Numbered from the stretch's first letter, positions 15,472 through 23,501 are shown. The stretch is 29,186 nt of DNA from an uncultured Anaerococcus sp. (GCA_943913325.1 CALTXP010000011.1:1-29186), one strand, 5' to 3'. The notes: a model not told the origin generated them from the sequence alone. A program made the numbers and translations.

Positions 15472-16824
15472 ATGAACAAGAAAGTCTATTCGTTACTTAC
15501 AACTTTAATGCTATCTTTGGCTGTTTTAGTAGGCTGTGGCAATCAAGAGGCCAATACAGATAAAAAAGCTGACACAGCTACAAATGATACTAAAGTAGAA
15601 GAAAAGGCAGATGATACTAAGGATAAAAGCAAAGAAGATAAAGATAAGAAAGAAGAATCTAAAAATGATAGTGAAGATGAGAAAGCTGAAATAACTTTCT
15701 GGCATGCTATGGGTGGCGGACAAGGTGAGGCTTTAGAAAATCTTGTAGCAGATTTTGAAAAAGAACACCCAAATATCAAAGTTAATCTACAAAATCAAGG
15801 AAACTATGGTGATTTAAACCAAGTCTTAGTTGCAACAATGCAATCACCAAGTGACTTACCAACAATTACCCAAGCTTATCCTGATTGGATGCTACAATTT
15901 GAAGATTCAAACTTAGTAACAGATCTTACAGATATGGTTAAAGGGGAAGATGGAGTAGAAGATTATGATGACATACTTCCTGGTTTAAGAGAAGAAATTG
16001 AGCGAGATGGTAAAATTATGGGTTTGCCATTTAATAAGTCTACAGAAGTTTTATGGTATAACAAAACTTTATTTGATGAATTAGATTTGAAAGTTCCTAA
16101 AAATTATGATGAACTTAAGGAAGTATCAAAGAAAATATATGAAGAAAAAAATATTCCTGGAGTAGGATTTGATTCTCTTCCAAATTTCTATGCAACATAT
16201 CTTCACAACAAAGGATTAGAGATGGATAAAGATCTTGATATAACATCTTCCAAGTCAGCTGAAGCTGTAAATTACTATCTAGATGGTATTAAAGACGGAT
16301 ATTTTAGAATAGCAGGTACAGATCAATATATGTCAGGTCCATTTGCTAATGAGCAAGTAGGAGCATATATAGGTTCTAACGCTGGTGAAGTTTATGTAAA
16401 AGATGGTGTAGAAGATAAGTTTGAATACAATGCAGCTATTTATCCTGCAGAAAGTTCTGTACAACAAGGCACAAATATATACATGTTTGATAATGCAGAT
16501 GATGCTCAAAAGAAAGCAGCATTCGAATTCTTAAAATATTTAACAAGTAAAGAAGCTCAAATTAAGTTTGCCCTAGATACAGGATATATGCCTATAAGAA
16601 AAAGTGCTCTAGAAGATAGTGAGTATAAGGATTCCGATTCGGCTATAGCTCCAATACTTGCTGATGCAACAAAGAACTTATATTCAAGACCACTAATACC
16701 AGGAAGTCAACAAGCCTATAATGATGTAGGTTCTACTTTAGAGCAAATTCTATCAAACCCAGATAGCGATGTAGAAAGCGAATTAAAAGCTTTTGAAGGA
16801 CAATATAAGTCAGATTTTGAATAA
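15472..16824 (+). CDS. ABC importer substrate-binding lipoprotein (UgpB-like)
   Basis: A 450-residue lipoprotein. The signal peptide ends in lipobox VLVGC (Cys22). Residues about 25-75 form a Lys/Asp/Glu/Ser tether without structure, followed by a CUT1 binding-protein fold that starts EITFWHAMGGGQGEALENL and continues NIKVNLQNQGNYGDLNQVL. FWHxMxGxxG and the GNYxD segment resemble UgpB, which binds glycerol-3-phosphate or glycerophosphodiesters. That gives a reason to favour a phosphodiester substrate over a sugar, but related oligosaccharide binders share the start. ATG follows AAGGAGAGG. It closes the importer operon; the gap to the permease gene is about 60 bases and could hold an extra promoter. 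Confidence 0.88.
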   Translation: MNKKVYSLLTTLMLSLAVLVGCGNQEANTDKKADTATNDTKVEEKADDTKDKSKEDKDKKEESKNDSEDEKAEITFWHAMGGGQGEALENLVADFEKEHPNIKVNLQNQGNYGDLNQVLVATMQSPSDLPTITQAYPDWMLQFEDSNLVTDLTDMVKGEDGVEDYDDILPGLREEIERDGKIMGLPFNKSTEVLWYNKTLFDELDLKVPKNYDELKEVSKKIYEEKNIPGVGFDSLPNFYATYLHNKGLEMDKDLDITSSKSAEAVNYYLDGIKDGYFRIAGTDQYMSGPFANEQVGAYIGSNAGEVYVKDGVEDKFEYNAAIYPAESSVQQGTNIYMFDNADDAQKKAAFEFLKYLTSKEAQIKFALDTGYMPIRKSALEDSEYKDSDSAIAPILADATKNLYSRPLIPGSQQAYNDVGSTLEQILSNPDSDVESELKAFEGQYKSDFE

Positions 16825-16834
16825 AATTATTTTA

Positions 16835-16907
16835 GAGACTGTTGTAGAATGAATAAACTTATTCTAATATATAGGATGATAATTATTCATAGTTTTACAA
16901 CAGCCTC
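16835..16907. repeat. 73-bp MITE-like element (copy B) with 5-bp target duplication
   Basis: Terminal inverted repeats GAGACTGTTGTA (16835-16846) and TACAACAGCCTC (16896-16907) match in 11 of 12 positions and are flanked by TTTTA on both sides (16830-16834, 16908-16912), a 5-bp direct repeat. The next bases also pair (TGAATAA/TTATTCA). Its right half, GATAATTATTCATAGTTTT.CAAC.GCC, recurs almost unchanged on the minus strand of copy A (9283-9435); the two differ mainly by some 85 central bases absent here. As RNA it forms a hairpin with a short T run and may end the binding-protein transcript. Confidence 0.7.
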
Positions 16908-16960
16908 TTTTACATTATCCTATTACTTGAAAATCCATACTATAAAAGTACAATTTATAT

Positions 16961-16984
16961 AGAATCAACAGATTCTTATTTTTT
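16961..16984 (+). terminator. Intrinsic terminator upstream of ctsR
   Basis: Stem AGAATC/GATTCT (16961-16966, 16971-16976), loop AACA, then TATTTTTT. It probably ends read-through from the importer operon before the CtsR-controlled promoter. Confidence 0.55.
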
Positions 16985-16993
16985 AAAAACAAA

Positions 16994-17046
16994 GGTCAGA
17001 GATAGTCAAAAAGTCAAACTTTTCTCTTGACCTTTAATATAATAAT
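16994..17046 (+). promoter_or_regulatory. CtsR operator and promoter of the ctsR operon
   Basis: The CtsR box is a direct heptamer repeat RGTCAAA-NAN-RGTCAAA. Here GGTCAGA-GAT-AGTCAAA (16994-17010) fits with one mismatch, a further AGTCAAA follows at 17012-17018, and TTGACC at 17027-17032 is the reverse complement of another half site and doubles as a -35. The matching -10 is uncertain (TAAAGT or TATAAT near 17037-17052). This predicts autoregulation by CtsR with heat induction. Confidence 0.75.
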
Positions 17047-17084
17047 TGTAAAGTAAGAAGAAACTTCAGAAAGATGGTGAATTT

Positions 17085-17546
17085 ATGGCAGGTCTTACAT
17101 CAGATATAGAAAGATTTCTAAAGGCTATGCTTGAGGAAACTACTGATGGAATGCTTGAAATTGGTCGAAATGATTTGGCCATGCAATTTGATTGCGCGCC
17201 AAGCCAAATAAATTATGTTCTTTCGACTAGATTTACTCCCCATAACGGGTATCTAATAGAAAGCAAGCGAGGTGGCAATGGTTTTATAAAAATCATTACT
17301 ATAGTAGAAGAAGATAATTACTTATCTTATTTAGTAAAAAATTTAAACAAACAGATGACTGAAGCAAATGCTGATAGTTTATTTGTAGACTTATACAATA
17401 GAAAATACTTTACTAAGGATGAATTTTTGATAGCAAAATATGCTACAAGCGATAAAGCTCTGGTAGGTGTGGATAGTAAATGTCGCAATAGAGTACGTTC
17501 TGATATTATAAAAAATATCCTTTTAAGTGTTTTAGCAAGGAGTTAA
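17085..17546 (+). CDS. ctsR: CtsR, repressor of class III heat-shock genes
   Basis: A 153-residue dimeric repressor. The N-terminal winged helix-turn-helix (DIERFLKAMLEE, then LEIGRNDLAMQFDCAPSQINY) and the wing KRGGNGFIKI (61-70) are clear; a C-terminal dimerisation domain follows. In the family the wing carries a tetraglycine loop that senses heat; here the third glycine is Asn65. Ribosome site GATGGTGA, ATG 17085. First gene of ctsR-mcsA-mcsB-clpC, two bases before mcsA. Confidence 0.95.
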   Translation: MAGLTSDIERFLKAMLEETTDGMLEIGRNDLAMQFDCAPSQINYVLSTRFTPHNGYLIESKRGGNGFIKIITIVEEDNYLSYLVKNLNKQMTEANADSLFVDLYNRKYFTKDEFLIAKYATSDKALVGVDSKCRNRVRSDIIKNILLSVLARS

Positions 17547-17548
17547 TT

Positions 17549-18127
17549 ATGAAATGTGAAAGATGTGGCAAAGAAGCAACAGTTAGTGTCAAAGCCATAA
17601 TAAATGGTTATGAGCGTGATTTTTATCTATGTGATGAGTGTATGTCTTATTATACAGATATGAGTGCTCAGGGTAATGATAGTGAATTTCATAATGTTAA
17701 TTTTAATAAATCAAATTTAGAAAATTTGATCCAGAAATTTGTACCATCCTTAGATGATATGATTGATGGATATTACGAATATAAGTTTAATCAAAACAAC
17801 CATCCATATAACTATATAGAAGGACTGAATCAAAAGACTTGTCCTAATTGTGGCAATCTTGAATCTAATATTAAATCAGGAATATTTGGATGTGAGAAGT
17901 GCTATAAACTTAGTGATAAGCTAACACAAAAAGTTCTTAGAACTTATAATAATTATGATAAATATACAGGTATGTTACCTAAGAAGGATCGCGAGTTTAA
18001 AGAAGTAGCTTTAGAAATCAAAGATCTTCAAGAAAGATTACAACAATCTGTAGATACAGAAGATTATGAGCAAGCAGCTTCTTTAAAGGAAAGAATAGAT
18101 GATTTAAACATGAAGGTGAAAAATTGA
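17549..18127 (+). CDS. mcsA: McsA, zinc-finger activator/adaptor
   Basis: A 192-residue protein. Two zinc-binding CxxC pairs are intact at the N-terminus (Cys3/Cys6 and Cys28/Cys31) and two more in the middle (CPNC 98-101, CEKC 115-118). A UVR domain (about 150-190, LQERLQQSVDTEDYEQAA) ends it. In Bacillus and Staphylococcus McsA activates the arginine kinase McsB and helps free CtsR from DNA. Here its usual partner lacks the kinase signature, so McsA may act only as a structural or ClpC-docking partner. Its stop (TGA 18125-18127) overlaps the mcsB start. Confidence 0.93.
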   Translation: MKCERCGKEATVSVKAIINGYERDFYLCDECMSYYTDMSAQGNDSEFHNVNFNKSNLENLIQKFVPSLDDMIDGYYEYKFNQNNHPYNYIEGLNQKTCPNCGNLESNIKSGIFGCEKCYKLSDKLTQKVLRTYNNYDKYTGMLPKKDREFKEVALEIKDLQERLQQSVDTEDYEQAASLKERIDDLNMKVKN

Positions 18128-19110
18128 TAGAATATGCAAAAGATATAATTCTAAATTCTAACCTCTCTTTAAGACGTAATTTGAAGGATGTAGATTTTCC
18201 TACTACAATGACCTATGAGGATAGTGAAAAAGTAATAGAAAAAATTAAACAAATATATCCAGATGAAGTTATTTTACTAAATGACATTGATGAAGTTACT
18301 TTAAATCAACTTATAAATGATATGGTCTTATCAGAAGACTGTGATAGTAAGCTAGCTCAGATAGCTGTTGTTATCAAGGATGATTATATTTTAACAATTA
18401 ATGATCGTGATCACATAGCTATAAATATTAAAAGCTTTGATTTAGATGTAAAAAAAGCTTATAAAAAAGCTTATGAAGTAGAAAGAAAGCTAGATGAACT
18501 CCTAGATTTTTCCTTTATGGCAGAATATGGATATTTAACAAGTGATGCTAGAAATGCAGGAGCAGGTCTTGAGATTAGACTAAAGATGTTCTTGTTTGGA
18601 TTAGTAAATGCAGAAGAATCTTATTATGGTTTCAAACAAGGGTTAATGAGTCATGGTATGTATGCTCAAAGATATGTTCCAAAATATTATGATAAATATG
18701 TAGATGATATATATCTTGTAAAAAACTTTGGTAATTATAGAGATAATATGGATAATTATGTAGATGACTTTGCAGTTAATATAGACACTCTGGTAAGAAA
18801 TGAGAGAAGATTTAGAAGAGATTATCAAATTTTAAATAATATTTCAGATGAGGATATACTTGAAGAAATAAATATTAGTTTAAATACTTTAAATAGTGAA
18901 AATTTAAAGAGTCTTAATACTATAGCTAGTCAGTTATATAGGCTTAAAAAATATAATAAATTAGGTTTTAATACTGACTTAACTAGTAATGAGCTAGACT
19001 ATCTAATATTTAACTTAACTAAAAACAAGTACAAGGGTAAAAAAGATCCCGATAGAGCTGAGTTTCTTAACTCATATATGAAGGAGAGGCAATGGAAGCT
19101 AACAGATTAA
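18124..19110 (+). CDS. mcsB: McsB homologue, predicted catalytically dead (pseudokinase)
   Basis: A 328-residue protein in the position of the protein-arginine kinase McsB, alignable along its length (DFSFMAEYGYLTS matches DYAFNEQRGYLTS; NDRDHIAI matches NEEDHIRI). The catalytic set is gone: SSRIRLARN is NSNLSLRRN (11-19), the catalytic Glu of NEEDH is Arg95 (NDRDH), the essential Cys of TSCPTN is Asp141 (TSDARN), the ATP-contacting Arg after TGL is Glu150 (AGLE), and the GEGSEA loop with the second catalytic Glu is not recognisable (about 176-195). The C-terminal helical domain remains. Start is TTG 18124 overlapping the mcsA stop, with GAAGGTG upstream; no ATG is near. The frame is long, uninterrupted and coupled to both neighbours, so it looks maintained. 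It may serve as a scaffold, CtsR inhibitor or ClpC adaptor; that is inference. Confidence 0.88.
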   Translation: MIEYAKDIILNSNLSLRRNLKDVDFPTTMTYEDSEKVIEKIKQIYPDEVILLNDIDEVTLNQLINDMVLSEDCDSKLAQIAVVIKDDYILTINDRDHIAINIKSFDLDVKKAYKKAYEVERKLDELLDFSFMAEYGYLTSDARNAGAGLEIRLKMFLFGLVNAEESYYGFKQGLMSHGMYAQRYVPKYYDKYVDDIYLVKNFGNYRDNMDNYVDDFAVNIDTLVRNERRFRRDYQILNNISDEDILEEINISLNTLNSENLKSLNTIASQLYRLKKYNKLGFNTDLTSNELDYLIFNLTKNKYKGKKDPDRAEFLNSYMKERQWKLTD

Positions 19111-21524
19111 ATAAATTAACCCAACAAGCAAGGCGTGAGTCATACTCTCTAAACCATGATTATATAGGTAGTGAGCACTTACTACTTGCTCTAATGAAGA
19201 CAGGTTCTGTAGCGACAAAGGCGCTAGAATCGGCTGGAGCAAATTATGATTTACTTAGACAAGTAGTTATAAATAATATAGGTAAGGGTCAAGCGGTACG
19301 ACCAGCAACTGAATATAGCAAAAAGGTAAGGCAAATTTTTGAGCTTGCAAGACTTAATGCATCAAGACATGCTCAAGTATCAGCTGGTGAAGAAAATGTT
19401 TTGTTTGCAATACTTGCAGATGAGGACTCTCTAACTAATATAATGTTTCTCTTATCAGGTGTAGAAAAGGAAACAGTAAAGAGAAATCTTAAAGAACTTT
19501 TAACGGGAGGAGCTGATGATTCTTTAGACAATAGTGAACTATCTGAAAATATTACTAAATACTCTAGGAACCTTAATAAGCAAGCAGAGGATGGTAAGAT
19601 TGATCCAGTAATAGGTAGAGATGAAGAAATTGAAAGAGTCATCCAAATCCTAATGCGTAGAACAAAAAATAATCCTATTCTAATTGGGGAACCTGGAGTT
19701 GGTAAGACAGCTATTTCAGAAGGTCTTGCCCAAAGGATAGTAGAAGGTGAAGTTCCAAGAATTATAGAAGATAAGACAATTCTAAGCTTAGATTTAGCTA
19801 GTATGTTAGCAGGTACGAAATATCGTGGTGATTTTGAAGATAGACTTAAGAAGTTATTTGATGAACTATCAAAGCATGATGATGTAGTTTTATTTATAGA
19901 TGAATTTCATATGGTACTTGGAGCAGGAGCTGCAGAAGGATCTATGGATGCTGCAAATATTTTAAAACCTATTCTTGCCAAAGGGGATATACAAATTATA
20001 GGCGCTACAACAATAGAAGAATACAGAAAATATATTGAAAAAGATAGCGCTCTGACCCGCCGTATGCAACCAATCCAAGTGGAAGAACCATCATTAGCCG
20101 ATACTCGTAAAATAATCTATGGAGTTAAGGATAAATACGAAACTCACCATGGTGTAGAAATCACTGATGAAGCTATAAATGCAGCAGTCGAACTTACTGA
20201 TAGATATATAAACGATAGGTTTTTACCAGATAAGGCTATAGATGTAATAGATGAGGCGATGAGTAAGGTAAGGATAAAATCTTATCAAGAAGAAGAACAA
20301 GATATAAATCCTGAAGATAAGATTAGAGAATTAACAATTCAAAAAGAAGAAGCTGTAAGAGATCAAGATTTTGAAAAGGCAGCAGAGCTTAGAGATAAGA
20401 TAAACCAAACTCAATTTGAAATAGAAGCTGAAATAGAAAAGAAAAATAAGGATAAAGCAAATCTTTTTATAGATTACGATGATATAGCCAGTATAGTTGC
20501 CTCTTGGTCAAAAGTTCCAGTTACAAAACTTACAGAAGATGAAAAGGAAAAATATGCAAATATTGATCATGAGCTAGAAGGGACAGTAATAGGTCAAGAT
20601 GAAGCTATAAAATCAGTAGCGCATGCTATAAAAAGAGCTAGAGTAGGATTAAAAGATCCAGCAAAACCAATAGGTTCCTTTATATTTGTAGGACCAACTG
20701 GTGTAGGTAAGACCTATCTAGCAAAGTCATTAGCAGAAAATATTTTTGGATCAGAAGAACACTTAATCCGTATGGATATGAGTGAATATATGGAAAAATT
20801 TGCGGTTTCTCGTCTAGTAGGTTCACCTCCAGGATATGTAGGATATGAAGAAGGTGGACAACTAACAGAGCAAGTTAGAAATCATCCATATTCTGTAATA
20901 TTATTTGATGAGATTGAAAAAGCTCACCCAGATATTTTCAACCTACTTCTTCAAATCCTTGATGATGGAAGGCTTACAGATGGTCAAGGTAGAACAGTAG
21001 ACTTTAAAAATACAATAATTATTATGACAAGTAATGTTGGAGTTTCAAGTCTTAATGAAAAGCAAACCATAGGTTTTGAAACAGGTGATACAGAAGAAAA
21101 AGATCTAGATAGAACGCGTGAGATTATAGAGCGTGAAGTGAAAGATACATTTGCACCGGAGTTTTTAAATAGACTAGATGGAGTGATTATGTTTAATCCT
21201 CTTAGTGAGAAAAATATAGAAGAAATCACAGGATTAATGCTAGATAAGACTAGAGAAAGATTAAACAATATCGATATAGATATAGAATATGATGACAAAG
21301 TTATAAAACTTCTAGCAGAAGGAGGATTTAACGAAGAATATGGAGCAAGACCACTCGAACGCCATATAACTAAGATGATAGAAGATAGACTTGCAGAAGA
21401 CATTCTAGATAATAAGCTAGACCGCGATGCAGTTATTAAGCTATCAGTAAAAGATGACAAATTAGAGTTTGAAAATATAGCAGAGAATAAAAAGGAAACT
21501 CTAGCTACTGAATCCATGGAATAA
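19092..21524 (+). CDS. clpC: ClpC, AAA+ unfoldase of ClpCP protease
   Basis: An 810-residue Hsp100 ATPase that unfolds substrates for ClpP. Residues 1-140 are the Clp-N double repeat; GSEH (26-29) and AGEE (98-101) keep the acidic residues that in B. subtilis ClpC read phosphoarginine. AAA1 has Walker A GEPGVGKT (199-206) and FIDEFHMVLGAG; a UVR-containing middle domain follows (EEAVRDQDFEKAAELRDKI); AAA2 has GPTGVGKT (534-541) and LFDEIEKAHP. TIGFETGD near 660 supplies the IGF-type loop for ClpP docking. ATG 19092 lies inside the end of mcsB, after AAGGAGAGG, giving a 19-base overlap. No clpP lies in the window. Confidence 0.96.
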   Translation: MEANRLNKLTQQARRESYSLNHDYIGSEHLLLALMKTGSVATKALESAGANYDLLRQVVINNIGKGQAVRPATEYSKKVRQIFELARLNASRHAQVSAGEENVLFAILADEDSLTNIMFLLSGVEKETVKRNLKELLTGGADDSLDNSELSENITKYSRNLNKQAEDGKIDPVIGRDEEIERVIQILMRRTKNNPILIGEPGVGKTAISEGLAQRIVEGEVPRIIEDKTILSLDLASMLAGTKYRGDFEDRLKKLFDELSKHDDVVLFIDEFHMVLGAGAAEGSMDAANILKPILAKGDIQIIGATTIEEYRKYIEKDSALTRRMQPIQVEEPSLADTRKIIYGVKDKYETHHGVEITDEAINAAVELTDRYINDRFLPDKAIDVIDEAMSKVRIKSYQEEEQDINPEDKIRELTIQKEEAVRDQDFEKAAELRDKINQTQFEIEAEIEKKNKDKANLFIDYDDIASIVASWSKVPVTKLTEDEKEKYANIDHELEGTVIGQDEAIKSVAHAIKRARVGLKDPAKPIGSFIFVGPTGVGKTYLAKSLAENIFGSEEHLIRMDMSEYMEKFAVSRLVGSPPGYVGYEEGGQLTEQVRNHPYSVILFDEIEKAHPDIFNLLLQILDDGRLTDGQGRTVDFKNTIIIMTSNVGVSSLNEKQTIGFETGDTEEKDLDRTREIIEREVKDTFAPEFLNRLDGVIMFNPLSEKNIEEITGLMLDKTRERLNNIDIDIEYDDKVIKLLAEGGFNEEYGARPLERHITKMIEDRLAEDILDNKLDRDAVIKLSVKDDKLEFENIAENKKETLATESME

Positions 21525-21547
21525 TTCTAAAAAATAAAGCTACTCAT

Positions 21548-21632
21548 AAACCACCCTTAAGATGGTTAGGGCATAGACAAAGTTGATTTTATATTTTATC
21601 AACAGTTTAGCCAACCAAGGGGTGGTTTTTTT
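21548..21632 (+). terminator. Large three-tier terminator after clpC
   Basis: Outer stem AACCACCCTT/AAGGGGTGGTT (21549-21558, 21617-21627, one bulged G) encloses GGTT..GGC/GCCAACC (21564-21572, 21610-21616) and an apical GTTGAT/ATCAAC hairpin (21582-21587, 21598-21603); seven T follow. At about 80 bases it is unusually long for a simple terminator. It separates clpC from the maltose-type operon. Confidence 0.8.
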
Positions 21633-21651
21633 ATATCTAGAGATACTAATA

Positions 21652-21680
21652 TTGACAAATATTTAATAATTTATTATAAT
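21652..21680 (+). promoter_or_regulatory. Consensus sigma-A promoter of the maltose-type operon
   Basis: Perfect TTGACA (21652-21657), 17-base spacer, perfect TATAAT (21675-21680). Start is expected near 21687, just before the cre-like operator. Such a strong promoter implies that control comes from repression. Confidence 0.85.
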
Positions 21681-21688
21681 AAGGAAGT

Positions 21689-21702
21689 AATAAACGTTTT
21701 CA
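21689..21702 (+). promoter_or_regulatory. cre-like / LacI-family operator
   Basis: AATAAACGTTTTCA matches the catabolite-response consensus TGWAANCGNTNWCA at 12 of 14 positions, including the central CG. Lying at +3 to +16, it could block the promoter through CcpA or a MalR-type LacI-family repressor. Neither regulator is in the window. Confidence 0.6.
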
Positions 21703-21729
21703 TATGTGTTTATAAGCAGGAGGAATTAA

Positions 21730-23049
21730 ATGAAGAATGTTTTTAAAGGGCTAGCTGCTTTATCATTAGCTTTTGTTCTATCTGCTTGTGGTGCAGGTAA
21801 AAAAGATTCATCAAATGAGAGCAAAGATGCAGCAGATGTAAGTGCTAAGTTAACAGTACAAGTTGAAGAAGCTTGGTTACCACATTATGAAGAAGCTGCA
21901 AATAGGGTTAAAGAAAAATATCCAAATGCAGATATAGAATTTAAGAAAGTATCTGCTTTTGATCATCTTGATATATTAGACTCGACAGATGCAACTAATG
22001 AAGATGTAGCTGATTTATTTGCTATACCAGCAGATAGGCTTTATGTACTTCATGGAAATGATGTATTGGGTGCTATTGATTCCAAGAAACTTCAAGAAGA
22101 AATTGGTGGATGGGATAATTTTGATGAAGGTATAGGTGGGAATTTTAATATAGATGGAGAATATTTTGCCTTTCCTTATAATATAGAATCCTTAGTAACT
22201 TATGTAAACACAGCTAATGCAGATGATAAAGGTATTGATATAGAAAAACCAATAGAGATTAATGATATAAAAGATCCAGAGACTGTATTACTTCCATTAT
22301 TTGATGCTTGGTATGGTGTAGCAGCTACTAATTCTTCAGAAATTGAACTTTTGGAACAAAAAGAAGATGACACTTTATATACTGATATGACAAAAGATTG
22401 GAAAGATCTAGAGCTAGAAAAGAAAGATACTATCAAGGGAATATTTAATTATTGGAAAAAACACTATGATGCAGGCACACCTTTATTTGATGCTGATGCA
22501 GGTTGGGCTTATATAGATGATAAGTTTAAGACAGGTAATGGTGGTGTTGCACGTTTAGGTGGACCATGGGATGCTGATCCTATTTCTAAACAAGCAGGTG
22601 AGGGAAACTTAAAAGTATACCCAATAAATCATTTAACCTTAAATGGTAAACCACTTGCTCACTGGCAAGGTGGTTGGGGGCTTGCTATTAACTCTAGAAT
22701 AGAAGAAGATAGTGACAAAGTAGCTATAGCAGATGAGATGATTAAAGAGATTGTTAACCCAGAATATGCAGTGGATTTATTTAAGTCAACTGGCAAGATC
22801 CTTGAAAATGTAGATGCAGAAACTTATAAGGATTCTGACTTACCAGATAAGGATAAAGAAATTATTAGTGCTACTATAGAATCATATAATAATTCTCCAA
22901 GAAGACCATTATTTAAAGAATGGACAGATGTTTGGGATACTTATAAAAATGCTATTCTTTCATGGAACTCAGTAGCACCTAAAGATGAACAAAAGGCTTA
23001 TAATGAACTAAAGGCATCATTTGAATCAATGATGGCAAATTTTAACTAA
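21730..23049 (+). CDS. malE: Maltose/maltodextrin-type binding lipoprotein
   Basis: A 439-residue lipoprotein, lipobox VLSACG (Cys20), short Ser/Asp-rich tether and a CUT1 binding fold. Features like EYFAFPYNIESLVTYVN (family: GKxYGxPxxxExxxLxYN), TGNGGVARLGGPWDADPIS (family: GxxAMxxxGPWxxxxI) and HWQGGWGLAINSR are those of MalE/MalX proteins; the aromatic Trp residues suit stacking on glucose rings. AGGAGG precedes ATG 21730. It is the first gene of the operon, followed by a hairpin that may keep its message more abundant than the permease part. Specificity for maltose as opposed to longer alpha-glucans is inferred. Confidence 0.85.
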   Translation: MKNVFKGLAALSLAFVLSACGAGKKDSSNESKDAADVSAKLTVQVEEAWLPHYEEAANRVKEKYPNADIEFKKVSAFDHLDILDSTDATNEDVADLFAIPADRLYVLHGNDVLGAIDSKKLQEEIGGWDNFDEGIGGNFNIDGEYFAFPYNIESLVTYVNTANADDKGIDIEKPIEINDIKDPETVLLPLFDAWYGVAATNSSEIELLEQKEDDTLYTDMTKDWKDLELEKKDTIKGIFNYWKKHYDAGTPLFDADAGWAYIDDKFKTGNGGVARLGGPWDADPISKQAGEGNLKVYPINHLTLNGKPLAHWQGGWGLAINSRIEEDSDKVAIADEMIKEIVNPEYAVDLFKSTGKILENVDAETYKDSDLPDKDKEIISATIESYNNSPRRPLFKEWTDVWDTYKNAILSWNSVAPKDEQKAYNELKASFESMMANFN

Positions 23050-23060
23050 AAGGATATTTA

Positions 23061-23084
23061 AAAAGGTCAAGCAATTGACCTTTT
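23061..23084 (+). promoter_or_regulatory. Intercistronic hairpin after malE
   Basis: AAAAGGTCAA-GCAA-TTGACCTTTT is a perfect 10-bp stem with a tetraloop 11 bases after the malE stop and touching the next start codon (23085). It has only four T, inside the stem, so partial termination or protection of malE mRNA from 3' decay is likely, as in other mal operons where binding protein is made in excess. It also covers the place where a ribosome site for the next gene would lie. Confidence 0.55.
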
Positions 23085-23501
23085 ATGTTTTATATGAATA
23101 AGAATAGAGAAAATCAAGAATTTTTAATAAAAATCCTCATAGTATCAGCTTTGATAATATTATTTTCATCTTTGGAGGCTATGTTTTTTGCTAAGGATAT
23201 CAACTTTTTTAACAATTTTAAGGATGCTAATGGGATAAGCTCTTATAATCAATACTTAAATTATATTTTATTCAATTTATTTTTGAGCACGATTAACCCT
23301 ATAATCATATGCATATATACATTTTTTACCATAAATAAAAGAGATATTAACAACATTTATAGGATGTTTTTTGGATTTTCTACTTTCCTTTCGCTTATAA
23401 ATGTCATAATGCAATTTAGAATAAAATCTATTTTTTATTATTTAGTCATTATTCTGCATATAATCTTATTTTATTTTATAATAACAAAAGAAAGGACCTA
23501 G
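23085..23501 (+). CDS. Four-helix membrane protein of unknown function in mal operon
   Basis: Not recognised. 138 residues (or 135 from ATG 23094, MNKNRENQEF), with four hydrophobic segments at about 15-35, 58-82, 93-112 and 117-134, short polar loops and a basic end KERT. No good ribosome site precedes either start because the region is a hairpin. It lies between malE and malF, five bases before malF, so it is co-transcribed with the importer. It might be an accessory subunit, a sensor or a passenger; the sequence gives no decision. Confidence 0.65.
   Translation: MFYMNKNRENQEFLIKILIVSALIILFSSLEAMFFAKDINFFNNFKDANGISSYNQYLNYILFNLFLSTINPIIICIYTFFTINKRDINNIYRMFFGFSTFLSLINVIMQFRIKSIFYYLVIILHIILFYFIITKERT

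Noticed and set aside
20984..21517. Minus-strand 177-residue frame under clpC
   Set aside because: Serine/leucine-rich shadow of the conserved AAA2 domain coding strand; no independent evidence.
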